NCBI RefSeq assembly: GCF_900129375.1 | Contig: NZ_FQVN01000001.1 | Span: 806,001 to 870,000 of the forward strand | Length of the DNA stretch: 64,000 nt | Direction of reading: 5' to 3' | From: Streptoalloteichus hindustanus | GTDB taxonomy: Bacteria > Actinomycetota > Actinomycetes > Mycobacteriales > Pseudonocardiaceae | Part shown: piece by piece, positions 29,498 to 37,905 of the stretch | Layout: each line of letters starts with the position of its first letter | Position numbering within the stretch: the first letter of the stretch is position 1 | Program-made: the position numbers and the translations under genes | Notes under the pieces: generated by a model | What the model saw: only the letters and a program-made list of their open reading frames with translations | What the model was told of the DNA's origin: nothing | Database searches by the model: none

Positions 29498-30697
29498 ATG
29501 GCGTTCGACGTCGCTCGGGTACGTGGGCTGTTCCCCGCGCTGGGCGACGGGTGGGTGCACCTCGACGCGCCCGCGGGCATGCAGGTCCCCGAACAGGTGG
29601 CGACCGCGGTGTCCACAGCGCTCCGCGCACCCGTCTCCGGGCCGGGCGGGATCTTCCCCGCCTCGCAACGGGCCGAGGCGATCGTGGAGGCGGCCCGCAG
29701 GGCCGTCGCCGACCTGGTGGGCGCGGAGCCGGCCGGCGTCGTGCTCGGGCCGAGCGCGGCCGTCCTGCTCCAGCGCCTGGCCGACGCCCTCGGCGACGGC
29801 TGGCTGCTGGGCGACGAGGTCGTGGTCTCGCGCCTGGACCACCCGGCGAACATCGCGCCGTGGCAGCGCGCCGCGCAGCGCTCGGGCGGCACCGTGCGCT
29901 GGGCCGAGATCGACATCGAGACCTGCGAGCTGCCCGCGTGGCAGTACGACGACCTGCTGTCGACCCGCACGAAGGTGGTCGCGCTGACCGCCGCCTCCGG
30001 CGTGGTGGGCACCCGACCGGACCTGCGGACCATCACCGAGGCCGCGCGCGGGGTCGGCGCCCTGGTCGTGGTGGACGCGTCGGGCGCGGCGCCGTTCGTC
30101 CCGCTGGACATGGCCACCATGGGCGCGGACGTCGTCGCGGTGTCCGCCTCCGCGTGGGGCGGGCCGCCGGTGGGCGCGCTGGTGTTCCGCGACGCCGGCA
30201 TGCTGGACCGGCTGCCCTCGGTCGCGCTGGAGCCGGGCGCCCGCGGCCCCGAACGGCTGGAGCTGGGGCCGCACGCCTACCCGCTGCTGGCCGGGTTGGT
30301 CGCCTCCGTCGACTACCTCGCCGAGCTCGACGACGTCGCGGTCGGCCCCCGGCGCGAGCGGCTGCTCACCTCGCTGGGCTCGGTCAAGGCCTACCAGGCG
30401 GGGCTGCTGGCCAACCTGATCAGCGAACTGCGGGCCCAGCGGCACGTCATGGTCATCGGCGACGCCATGCGCCGCATCCCCGCGCTGGCGTTCACCGTCA
30501 CCGGGGCCAAGGCCTCGGACGTCGTCGAGCACCTCGCGGGACGGGGTGTGTGCGCCTTCTCCGACCCCGGCCAGCACGGCGTGTTCGCCGCGTTGGGCGT
30601 GGGCGAGGTCGGCGGGGCGATCCGGGTGGGCCTGGCCCACTACACCAACGCCGTCGAGGTCGACCAGCTCGTGCGGGCGGTGGCCGAGCTGGGCTGA
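29498..30697 (+). CDS. Cysteine-desulfurase-like fold-type I protein lacking the PLP lysine
   Basis: A 399-residue homologue of Rv3778c, with the overall class V aminotransferase fold: VSRLDHPANIAPW (H115), ALTAASGVVGTRPDL, VVVDASGAAPF (D193) and a C-terminal FSDPGQHGVFAALG. Where cysteine desulfurases carry the Schiff-base lysine (GHK before YGP), this protein reads SASAWGGPPVGAL around 216-228, with no lysine from 205 to 235. It may be a non-catalytic or altered-function member. ATG 29498 has no ribosome site; TACGGT ends 7 nt before it, so the mRNA may be leaderless. It diverges from bpa. Confidence 0.8.
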   Translation: MAFDVARVRGLFPALGDGWVHLDAPAGMQVPEQVATAVSTALRAPVSGPGGIFPASQRAEAIVEAARRAVADLVGAEPAGVVLGPSAAVLLQRLADALGDGWLLGDEVVVSRLDHPANIAPWQRAAQRSGGTVRWAEIDIETCELPAWQYDDLLSTRTKVVALTAASGVVGTRPDLRTITEAARGVGALVVVDASGAAPFVPLDMATMGADVVAVSASAWGGPPVGALVFRDAGMLDRLPSVALEPGARGPERLELGPHAYPLLAGLVASVDYLAELDDVAVGPRRERLLTSLGSVKAYQAGLLANLISELRAQRHVMVIGDAMRRIPALAFTVTGAKASDVVEHLAGRGVCAFSDPGQHGVFAALGVGEVGGAIRVGLAHYTNAVEVDQLVRAVAELG

Positions 30698-30713
30698 CCG
30701 GTCCGGTCCGGTC

Positions 30714-30750
30714 GTCGGTGAGTGCGGGTCGGTGACTGCGGGTCGGTGGC
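30714..30750 (+). repeat. Tandem 14-nt repeat upstream of a methyltransferase gene
   Basis: GTCGGTGA(G/C)TGCGG occurs at 30714-30727 and 30728-30741, with a partial third unit to 30750. It lies just after the stop of the cysteine-desulfurase-like gene. Confidence 0.6.
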
Positions 30751-30814
30751 CGGGCGTCGGCGGGTGTGCTCGGTGGTGCGTGCTCGGTGGGCGGAGAGCG
30801 ACGCGGGAGGTCGC

Positions 30815-31477
30815 GTGGAGGGGGCGCTGGCGCGAGCGGTCGCCGACCTCGGCGCGTGGCTCCGGTTGGCCCCGCTGCTCACCGAGTACCTGCCGTTCCC
30901 CGACCGCGCGTTGCGGCCGGCGGCGCTGGCCGCGCTGCTCGACGAGGTGCTGGTGGGCAACCGGACGGTGTTGTTGGAGCTGGGGAGCGGCCCGTCCTCG
31001 GTGGTGCTCGCCCGGCTGCTGGCGCGGCGCGGCTTCGGCCGGCTGCTGTCGATCGAGCACGACGAGCGCTGGGCGGCGTTCGTCAACCTCCAGCTCCGCA
31101 GGGAGGGGCTGCACCACCTGGTCCGGGTCGTGCACGCGCCGCTGGCGCCCCACCCGGCCGGGCTCGACGGGCTGCCCTGGTACGCGCCGACGTTGGTGCG
31201 CGACGAGGTGACGGCCTACGTGGAGCGGTTCGGTCTGGTCGACCTGCTCCTGGTGGACGGACCCGACCGGGCGGAGGCGTCGACAGCGGACGCGGCCCTG
31301 CTGCGGTTTCCCGCGATGCCGGTGCTGCGGGGCGCGATGGCCCCGGGCGCCAGCGTGCTGGCGGACGATGCCGAGGCCAGCGCCGACGTGCTGAGCCGAT
31401 GGGCCGAGGAGTACGGAACGACGTTCCGGCGGAACCCGGCCACCGGCCTCGCGCACTGCGTGCTGGCGCCGGGCTGA
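30815..31477 (+). CDS. Class I SAM-dependent methyltransferase-like protein
   Basis: A 220-residue Rossmann-like protein. LLELGSGPSSVVLARLL is SAM motif I and RLLSIEHDERWAAFV is motif II, with the acidic residue for the ribose. VDLLLVDGPDRAEAS is the beta-4/motif IV region, followed by PGASVLADDAEASADV. This matches class I methyltransferases of the Methyltransf_24 type; the substrate is unknown. The start is uncertain: GTG 30815 has GGGAGG upstream (short 4-nt spacer), while GTG 30776 and 30722 would add poorly conserved sequence. It ends before the second DnaA-box pair. Confidence 0.65.
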   Translation: MEGALARAVADLGAWLRLAPLLTEYLPFPDRALRPAALAALLDEVLVGNRTVLLELGSGPSSVVLARLLARRGFGRLLSIEHDERWAAFVNLQLRREGLHHLVRVVHAPLAPHPAGLDGLPWYAPTLVRDEVTAYVERFGLVDLLLVDGPDRAEASTADAALLRFPAMPVLRGAMAPGASVLADDAEASADVLSRWAEEYGTTFRRNPATGLAHCVLAPG

Positions 31478-31610
31478 CTTCCCCGCGACGCCTCGCGCGC
31501 CCGGCCCTCCGCCCGCCCTCTCCTGTTGACAGCCCCCACCCGCCCTGGGGGGCGAGCCCTGCTCCAGCCTATCGAGAACCAACCGCCCGGCGAAGGACGA
31601 ACCGCCAGCC

Positions 31611-31638
31611 TGTGGACAACTGGGCGGCCTGTGGACAA
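31611..31638 (-). promoter_or_regulatory. Second pair of DnaA boxes
   Basis: TGTGGACAA (minus-strand TTGTCCACA) occurs at 31611-31619 and 31630-31638, each within CCTGTGGACAAC and 19 nt apart. They lie in a non-coding gap between convergent genes, about 3 kb from the cluster at 28585. Confidence 0.7.
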
Positions 31639-31695
31639 CCAGGCCGTTTCCGGCGGAAACGAGTTGCCCGAACGCGCGCGGGGGAGTAGAGGAAC

Positions 31696-32685
31696 TCAGC
31701 TCCGCACCGTGAGGATGATCTTCCCGAGGACGCCGCCGTCCTCCATCATCTGGTGCGCCCGCGTGGCCTCCTGCACCGGCATCGTCGCGTGCACGATCGG
31801 GCGAACCCTGCCGTCGGCGACCAGCGGCCACAGGTGCTCGCGCACCTCGTTCACGATCTCGGCCTTGCCGCCCGGCCCCTCCACCGGCCGGCCGCGCAGC
31901 CCCGTCCCGGTGACGCTCGCCCGCTTCGTCAGCAGCTTGCCCAGGTCCAGCTCGGCCTTGCGCCCGCCCTGCATGCCGATCACCACGAGACGGCCGCCCG
32001 TGGCCAGCACGTCGACGTTGCGGCCCAGGTACGCGGCGCCCATGTTGTCCAGCACCACGTCCGCGCCGTGCCCGTCCGTCGCGGCCCGCAGCTCCGCCAC
32101 GAAGTCCTGCTCGCGGTAATCGATCGCGATGTCGGCGCCCAGTTCGCGGCACTCGTCCAGCCGCGGCCCGGAGGCGGTCACCGCGACCCGCGCGCCCAGC
32201 GCCTTGCCGACCTGGATCGCGTGCGTGCCGATCCCGCCCGAGCCGCCGTGCACGAGGAGCACCTCGCCGGCCCGCAGCCGCGCGCCCATCACCACGTTCG
32301 ACCACACGGTGCAGGCCACCTCGGGCAGGCCGGCGGCGTTGACGAGATCCACCCCGGAGGGGATCGGCATGAGCTGGGCCGCCGGCACGGCCACCCGTTC
32401 GGCGTACCCGCCGCCGGCGAGCAGCGCACACACCTCGTCGCCCACCCGCCAGCCGCTCACACCGGGCCCGATCGCCGCGACCGTGCCCGAGCACTCCAGG
32501 CCGAGCACCTTGGACGCGCCGGGTGGCGGCGGGTAGAAGCCCTGCCGTTGCAGCAGGTCAGCCCGGTTCACGGCGGTCGCGACGACGTCCACCAACACCT
32601 TGCCGGGGCCGGGCACCGGGTCGGGCAGCGCCGACCACCTCAGCACCTCCGGGCCACCGGGTTCGCGCACCGTGATCGCGTACAT
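31696..32685 (-). CDS. NAD(P)H:quinone oxidoreductase, zinc-free MDR (PIG3/QOR type)
   Basis: A 329-residue medium-chain reductase corresponding to Rv3777. The GroES-like half contains NRADLLQRQGFYPPPP and LGLECSGTVAAIG; the Rossmann half contains VHGGSGGIGTHAIQVGKALGA. The VLDNMGAAYLGRNVDVLATGGRL region is typical of the PIG3 group. Zinc-ligand cysteines of alcohol dehydrogenases are absent. It probably reduces quinones or enals with NADPH. It diverges from the GNAT gene at 32749 and keeps the mycobacterial neighbourhood (Rv3777-Rv3778c). Confidence 0.87.
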   Translation of the reverse strand: MYAITVREPGGPEVLRWSALPDPVPGPGKVLVDVVATAVNRADLLQRQGFYPPPPGASKVLGLECSGTVAAIGPGVSGWRVGDEVCALLAGGGYAERVAVPAAQLMPIPSGVDLVNAAGLPEVACTVWSNVVMGARLRAGEVLLVHGGSGGIGTHAIQVGKALGARVAVTASGPRLDECRELGADIAIDYREQDFVAELRAATDGHGADVVLDNMGAAYLGRNVDVLATGGRLVVIGMQGGRKAELDLGKLLTKRASVTGTGLRGRPVEGPGGKAEIVNEVREHLWPLVADGRVRPIVHATMPVQEATRAHQMMEDGGVLGKIILTVRS

Positions 32686-32748
32686 GCGACGACGCTAACG
32701 GAGGAAACTCCGTCGCCGCACGACGGGTGCGCGCGACAGCATCCCCGC

Positions 32749-33435
32749 ATGGCCGAAAACCCCGACCCATGGCCCTTGCGCCACCTGGTGCTGCGGACCC
32801 CGCGGCTGGAACTGCGACCCGACGACGACTCCGGCCTGTTCGAGCTGGCCGAGGAGGCGCGCCTCGGTGTGCACCCACCCGAGGAGATGCCGTTCGCCGT
32901 GCCGTGGACCGACGCCCCCGCCGAGACGCTCGGGCGCGAGATGCTGCAGTTCTACTGGTCCCAACGTGCGGCGTGTCGCCCGAACGACTGGACGGTGCAC
33001 TTCCTGGTGCGCCTGGACGGGCGGGTGATCGGGACGCAGGGGATCAGCGCGTCCGACTTCGCCGTGACGCGGGAGGTGCAGACCGGGTCCTGGCTGGGGA
33101 TGCGGCACCAGGGCAGGGGATACGGCGTCGAGATGCGCGCCGCCGTGCTCGGGTTCGCGTTCGACCACCTGGACGCCCTGCAGGCGCGGTCGGACGCGTT
33201 CGTGGACAACGCGGCGTCGCTCGCGGTGAGCCGGAAGCTCGGGTACGTCGAGGACGGCACGACCCGGCGGGTGCGGCGGGGACGGCCGGTCGTCGACCAG
33301 CGACTGCTGCTGACCAGGGAACGCTTCGCCGAGCACCGTCCCGGATGGACGGTGGAGGTCGCCGGCCTCGCCGCGTGCCGGCCCCTGCTGGGCGCGGTGA
33401 ACACCAACGGAGAACACCGACGATCGACCCCTTGA
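32749..33435 (+). CDS. GNAT-family N-acetyltransferase
   Basis: A 228-residue RimJ/RimL-like acetyltransferase. RTPRLELRPDDDSGLFELA opens the fold, GWxG-like WLGMRHQGRGYGVEMR carries the acetyl-CoA-binding Q/R-x-x-G-x-G/A motif, and FVDNAASLAVSRKLGYVEDG is the conserved NxxS..LGF segment. The substrate may be a ribosomal or other N-terminus, or a small amine. ATG 32749 is the only reasonable start; the ribosome site is weak. It stands alone, divergent from the quinone oxidoreductase. Confidence 0.82.
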   Translation: MAENPDPWPLRHLVLRTPRLELRPDDDSGLFELAEEARLGVHPPEEMPFAVPWTDAPAETLGREMLQFYWSQRAACRPNDWTVHFLVRLDGRVIGTQGISASDFAVTREVQTGSWLGMRHQGRGYGVEMRAAVLGFAFDHLDALQARSDAFVDNAASLAVSRKLGYVEDGTTRRVRRGRPVVDQRLLLTRERFAEHRPGWTVEVAGLAACRPLLGAVNTNGEHRRSTP

Positions 33436-33526
33436 CCCCCTGTGAGCCAGACGTCAGGCTTCGCCGGAATCGGGTACCGAGCCCACCCGGCTGGTCACCC
33501 TGCGTAGCTACTGAGGGGAGCTGTCC

Positions 33527-35059
33527 ATGGCTTCTGCCAGACGCGTGCTGTGGAGCGCGCTCGGCGCGGTGTCCTGCGCCGCGATCACCCTGGCCGCCGC
33601 GCCAGCCCACGCCGAGCCGGCCGCCGCGGCTCCGGACGGGCCGGCCCTGGCCAGGCAGTTGGTGCGGAAGGTCAACGTGGACGGGGTGAACCGCCACCTC
33701 GTCGCCTTCCAGCGCATCGCGGACAGCAACGGCGGCCGCCGGGCGTCCAGCACCCCGGGGCACGAGGCGTCGGTCAACTACGTGGCGGGCAAGCTCCGGG
33801 ACGCCGGGTTCGACGTCAGCGTGCAGGAGTTCCCGTTCACCTACACGCAGACGCTGGCCGAGCGGCTCACCGCGGGTGGGAAGGACCACCAGGTCCGGAT
33901 CATGCGGTACTCGCCGTCCACCCAGAAGGACGGTGTCACCGCGCCGCTGGCCGTGGTGCCGGTCGACGCGACCCCGGGCTGCGAGGCCGAGGACTACGCG
34001 GGTGTCGACGCCAAGGGCAGGATCGCGCTCGTCCAGCGCGGCGGTTGCGGCTTCGCGCAGAAGCAGCAGGTCGCGGCGCAGGCCGGCGCGGTGGCCGCGC
34101 TGGTCTACAACAACGAGGACGGCGAGGTCAACGGCACCCTGGGTGAGCCCGACGCCGGGCGGATCCCGACCGGTGGCGTCACCAGGGCCGTGGGCGAGGC
34201 GTTGGCCAAGCAGCCGGCGCAGCCGGTCACCCTCGACCTGCGGGCCCTGCGGGAGCAGCGCACGTCGAAGAACGTGATCGCCCAGACCCGGACCGGTCGC
34301 ACCGACAACGTCGTGATGGCCGGTGCGCACCTGGACAGCGTCACCGACGGGCCGGGCATCAACGACAACGGCACCGGCTCGGCCGCGCTGCTGGAGACCG
34401 CCCTGCAGCTGGGCAGCAGGCCCAAGGTGAACAACGCGGTGCGGTTCGCCTGGTGGGGCGCCGAGGAGTTCGGCCTGGTCGGCTCCACGCACTACGTGCG
34501 CAACCTCGGCTTCGAGCAGCAGCTCGACCTCGCGCTGTACCTGAACTTCGACATGTTGGGCTCGCCCAACGCCGCGTACCTCGTCTACGACGGCGACGAC
34601 TCGGACAAGAAGGGCGCGGGCTCCGGCCCCTACGGCTCCGCGCAGATCGAGAAGGCGTTCATCGACTACTACAAGGCCAGGGGTATCGAGACCGAGGGCA
34701 CCGACTTCGACGGTCGCTCGGACTACGGCGAGTTCATCGCCAAGGGCATCCCGGCGGGCGGCGTCTACTCCGGCGCCGAGGTCATCAAGACCGAGGCCCA
34801 GGCCGCGAAGTGGGGCGGCAAGGCCGGCGTGGCGTTCGACCCGTGCTACCACCACGCGTGCGACAACCTCGGCAACATCGACCGCAAGGCGTTGGACCGC
34901 AACGCGGACGCGGTGGCGTGGGTGGTCGCCTCCTACGCCGTGAGCACCGAGGACGTCAACGGCGTCCCGGCGCGGGAGAAGCGTGCCGACGCGCGTGCGA
35001 AGCAGCAGCGGGCCGCTGTCGCCAAGCCGCACGTCAGCAAGGGCGAGAACCTCGCCTGA
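33527..35059 (+). CDS. Secreted M28 zinc aminopeptidase with PA domain
   Basis: A 510-residue exported peptidase like Streptomyces aminopeptidases. A Sec signal peptide ends at AHA (residue 29). A PA insert lies at about 140-230 (GRIALVQRGGCGFAQK). The M28 catalytic core has H268 in AHLDS, D280 in GINDNGTGS, E313/E314 in WGAEEFG, D342 in FDMLGS and H442/H443 in CYHHACDN, so both zinc sites look complete. It should release N-terminal hydrophobic amino acids outside the cell. GAGGGGAG precedes ATG 33527. A strong terminator follows. Confidence 0.93.
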   Translation: MASARRVLWSALGAVSCAAITLAAAPAHAEPAAAAPDGPALARQLVRKVNVDGVNRHLVAFQRIADSNGGRRASSTPGHEASVNYVAGKLRDAGFDVSVQEFPFTYTQTLAERLTAGGKDHQVRIMRYSPSTQKDGVTAPLAVVPVDATPGCEAEDYAGVDAKGRIALVQRGGCGFAQKQQVAAQAGAVAALVYNNEDGEVNGTLGEPDAGRIPTGGVTRAVGEALAKQPAQPVTLDLRALREQRTSKNVIAQTRTGRTDNVVMAGAHLDSVTDGPGINDNGTGSAALLETALQLGSRPKVNNAVRFAWWGAEEFGLVGSTHYVRNLGFEQQLDLALYLNFDMLGSPNAAYLVYDGDDSDKKGAGSGPYGSAQIEKAFIDYYKARGIETEGTDFDGRSDYGEFIAKGIPAGGVYSGAEVIKTEAQAAKWGGKAGVAFDPCYHHACDNLGNIDRKALDRNADAVAWVVASYAVSTEDVNGVPAREKRADARAKQQRAAVAKPHVSKGENLA

Positions 35060-35072
35060 GAACGGAACAAGG

Positions 35073-35104
35073 GAGGGGCAGGTCGCATCTGCGACCTGCC
35101 CCTC
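35073..35104 (+). terminator. Perfect 15-bp hairpin after the aminopeptidase gene
   Basis: GAGGGGCAGGTCGCA at 35073-35087 pairs exactly with 35090-35104 across two bases, then CCGTTTCC follows. It starts 14 nt past the stop codon. Confidence 0.85.
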
Positions 35105-35190
35105 TCCGTTTCCACGCGGGTAGATAGCCCTCGGGGCCCCAGATATCCACATTGGACTGTCCGATGTGGACAGCTTTGACCTTGGGAGGT

Positions 35191-35231
35191 CAACGGGCGG
35201 TTGTCCTGAGTCCCTCGTGCACCGCCCGTTG
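35191..35231 (-). terminator. 11-bp hairpin after the zinc metallopeptidase gene
   Basis: CAACGGGCGGT at 35191-35201 pairs exactly with 35221-35231 around a 19-nt loop, 8 nt past the minus-strand stop at 35240. A nearby TTGACC/GGTCAA repeat (35176-35193) and TCCACAT/ATGTGGA (35146-35170) are also present. Confidence 0.7.
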
Positions 35232-35239
35232 TCGGTGGG

Positions 35240-36163
35240 TCAGCCCAGATCGTTGGTGTCGAAGGTGTTGCACCTCGTGGGCTCGCCCGTCTGAAGGCCC
35301 GTGGTGAACCACTTCTGGCGTTGCGCGGAGCTGCCGTGGCTGAACTGCCCCTCGTTCACCCGGCCGCTGCCCAGGTTCTTCTGGATGTAGTCGTCACCGA
35401 TGCGGGCGGCAGCGTCGAGCGCGCGGTTCACGTCGTCCTTGGTGACCTCCGCGATGAGCGGCTTGCCGCTCGCCGTCGGCGTGCGGGTCGCGTGGTTCGC
35501 CCACACACCCGCGTAGCAGTCGGCCTGCAACTCCAGCCGAACCGAGCCCGAGGTCGGACCGGTTTCGCCGTGCCGCACCCGGCTCGACGTGCCGAGCAGG
35601 TTCTGCACGTGGTGGCCGTACTCGTGGGCGAGGACGTACGCCTCGACGAACGGCCCGCCCTCGGCCTTGAACCGCGTGCGCAGGTCCTTGAAGAAGGACA
35701 GGTCGATGTAGACCTTGGCGTCGGCGGGGCAGTAGAACGGGCCGACGGCGGAGCTCGCGCTGCCGCACCCGCCGGTGTTCACCCCTCCGGCGAAGAAGTT
35801 CGTCGGCGCTTGGCGGTAGGTGCGACCGGACCGGGCGAAGTAGTCCGTCCAGTAGCCCTGGATGGAGTTGATGGTGGCGACCAGGGCGCAGTCCTGGTCG
35901 CGGTTGGCGTCCGCGCCGCTCTTGCACTTCTCCTTGAGCTGGCTGTTGTCCGCCTGCTGGCCCGGCGCGAGCCGGTCCAGCGACAGTCCGGGCGGCGCCG
36001 TGCCACCCCCGCCGCCGAACTGGTTGAGCAGGAAGAAGAGCAGCAGGCCGACGACGCCCAGGCCTCCTCCGCCGAGCGCCACCCGGCCACCGATACCGCC
36101 ACCTGACCCGCGCAGGTCCTCGACCTGCGACGTGTCGAGCTCGGCGTCTTCGTTGAACCGCAC
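35240..36163 (-). CDS. Membrane-anchored neutral zinc metallopeptidase (YpfJ family)
   Basis: A 307-residue peptidase of the putative neutral zinc metallopeptidase family. A Gly-rich linker and one transmembrane helix (about 34-48) anchor it with the domain outside. HEYGH at 180-184 is the HExxH zinc motif, followed by LELQADCYAGVWANH with the downstream glutamate ligand. Four cysteines (C80, C92, C133, C145) could form disulfides. GTG 36163 has GGGAGGA upstream; longer in-frame readings extend into non-conserved sequence. It is a single-gene unit. Confidence 0.88.
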   Translation of the reverse strand: MRFNEDAELDTSQVEDLRGSGGGIGGRVALGGGGLGVVGLLLFFLLNQFGGGGGTAPPGLSLDRLAPGQQADNSQLKEKCKSGADANRDQDCALVATINSIQGYWTDYFARSGRTYRQAPTNFFAGGVNTGGCGSASSAVGPFYCPADAKVYIDLSFFKDLRTRFKAEGGPFVEAYVLAHEYGHHVQNLLGTSSRVRHGETGPTSGSVRLELQADCYAGVWANHATRTPTASGKPLIAEVTKDDVNRALDAAARIGDDYIQKNLGSGRVNEGQFSHGSSAQRQKWFTTGLQTGEPTRCNTFDTNDLG

Positions 36164-36437
36164 CGCATCCTCCCGGAGCGAGAGCTGCCCGCTGGGCGGG
36201 CCGTGGACGTCAGCGTGCCCCCGCCTCGGCGCCCGGCCGAGGCGCGGTGCACCACCGACGATAGGCCCGCGCGCGTGCGGGCGGGAGCGGCCCCCGGGTA
36301 CGGGTCCGCGCGTCTCGCCGGCCCCGGCTACACCCTTCGGGCGACGTCCTGGATCACCCGCTGGGACCGTGCGAAGGTCGACACCTGTTCGGGCCCCACC
36401 GGTCCGGTGGGGCCGCACCACGGGAAGGGGAGTGAGC

Positions 36438-37613
36438 ATGGCCGGTCACCTGGGCGACTTCCAACTGGAGATCTACCTCAGGGGCCTGGCCGGCGAACGA
36501 CCCGAACTGCCGGTCACCTACGACGAGTTGGAGGTCGCCGCCCGGGGTGCGATGACCGCGGAGGCCTTCGCGTACGTGGCCGGCGGGGCCGGCAGCGAAC
36601 GCACGCTGCGGGCCAACCGGGCCGCCTTCGACCGATGGCGGCTCGTGCCTCGGATGTTGCGGTCCGTGACCGATCGCGAGTTGTCCACCGAGGTGCTGGG
36701 CACCCCGATGGCCGCACCGGTGCTGCTCGCGCCGGTGGGCACCGCCAGCGTCATCCACCCAGACGCCGAGCGGGCGCAGGCTCGCGCGGCCGCCGACCTC
36801 GGACTGGCCAGCGTGTTGTCGACGGCCGCGTCCACCTCGATGGAGGAGGTGGCCGCCGCCGCTCCGGAGGCGAATCGCTGGTTCCAGCTCTACTGGCCGA
36901 ACGACCCGGAACTCGCGGAGTCCCTGGTTCGTCGCGCCGAGCGCGCGGGTTACCGGGCGATCGTCGTCACCGTCGACACCTGGACCATGGCCTGGCGGCC
37001 CCGTGACCTCGCTCTGGGACACCTCCCCTTCCTGCACGGGCACGGGCTCGCCAACTACTTCTCCGACCCGGTGTTCCGGTCCCGCCTGGCCGCGCCGCCC
37101 GAGTCCGGACCGGAGGCACGGCGGGCCGCGATCCTGGCCTTCACCGGGCTGTTCGGCAACCCCTCGCTGTCCTGGTCAGATCTCGCCACCCTCCGCTCGT
37201 GGACCACGTTGCCCGTGTTGGTGAAGGGCGTGTGCCATCCCGACGACGCTCGCGCCGCCCTGGACGCCGGGGCCGACGGCGTGGTCGTGTCCAACCACGG
37301 CGGCCGGCAGGTGGACGGCGCCCGCGCCGCGCTCGACTGCCTCGTGGACGTCGCCGACGCCGTCGCGGCCCGGGGACCGGTGCTGTTCGACTCCGGAATC
37401 CGCTCCGGCGCGGACGTCCTGGTCGCGTTGGCGCTCGGGGCGGACGCCGTCCTGGTCGGGCGTCTCTGGGCCTTCGGGCTGGCGCTCGCCGGGCACCGTG
37501 GGGTGGTCCACGCGATGCGAGCCCTGCTCGCCGAGCTCGACCTGACCATGGCCCTGGCCGGGTACCGCTCGCCCGCCGATCTCGACCGGAGGGCCCTCGC
37601 CTTCGAGAGGTGA
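36438..37613 (+). CDS. FMN-dependent alpha-hydroxy-acid oxidase/monooxygenase (lactate 2-monooxygenase-like)
   Basis: A 391-residue TIM-barrel flavoenzyme. Family marks are the N-terminal RLVPRMLRSVTDREL, PVLLAPVG, VTVDT after beta-5, LVKGVCHPDDA with the FMN lysine, and SNHGGRQVDG with the catalytic histidine and arginine. FDSGIRSGADVLVAL and VLVGRLWAFGLA complete the phosphate site. Length and the HGHGLANYFSDPVF insert fit lactate 2-monooxygenases, which turn lactate into acetate and CO2, rather than quinone-linked LldD. ATG 36438 has AAGGGGAG upstream. No regulator is adjacent. Confidence 0.85.
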   Translation: MAGHLGDFQLEIYLRGLAGERPELPVTYDELEVAARGAMTAEAFAYVAGGAGSERTLRANRAAFDRWRLVPRMLRSVTDRELSTEVLGTPMAAPVLLAPVGTASVIHPDAERAQARAAADLGLASVLSTAASTSMEEVAAAAPEANRWFQLYWPNDPELAESLVRRAERAGYRAIVVTVDTWTMAWRPRDLALGHLPFLHGHGLANYFSDPVFRSRLAAPPESGPEARRAAILAFTGLFGNPSLSWSDLATLRSWTTLPVLVKGVCHPDDARAALDAGADGVVVSNHGGRQVDGARAALDCLVDVADAVAARGPVLFDSGIRSGADVLVALALGADAVLVGRLWAFGLALAGHRGVVHAMRALLAELDLTMALAGYRSPADLDRRALAFER

Positions 37614-37905
37614 GTGCCTTGTTCCCCTCAGGGTGTTCGGGGACATCGTCAGCAGCCGTCCACCTGGGCGTTGCCACGGCGTCACCTGGATGAGTTTCTG
37701 TTCCCCGCGGGCTGCGTCGGGCTCTCGTCCGTGCTTCTCCCGGCGTCGTCGGGTGGCACCAGACGTTCATCCGGCGCTCGCCTCGGTGTTGGGAGCTTCT
37801 GTCACGCTGGGTTCGGGCCGACGCGGGGATCCGTGTTCTGGCCGGCCGAGCAGGGCGGTCGTCCAGCGCGATCCCCGGGTCGCGCCTTGGTGGGGAGGAT
37901 GTGTC

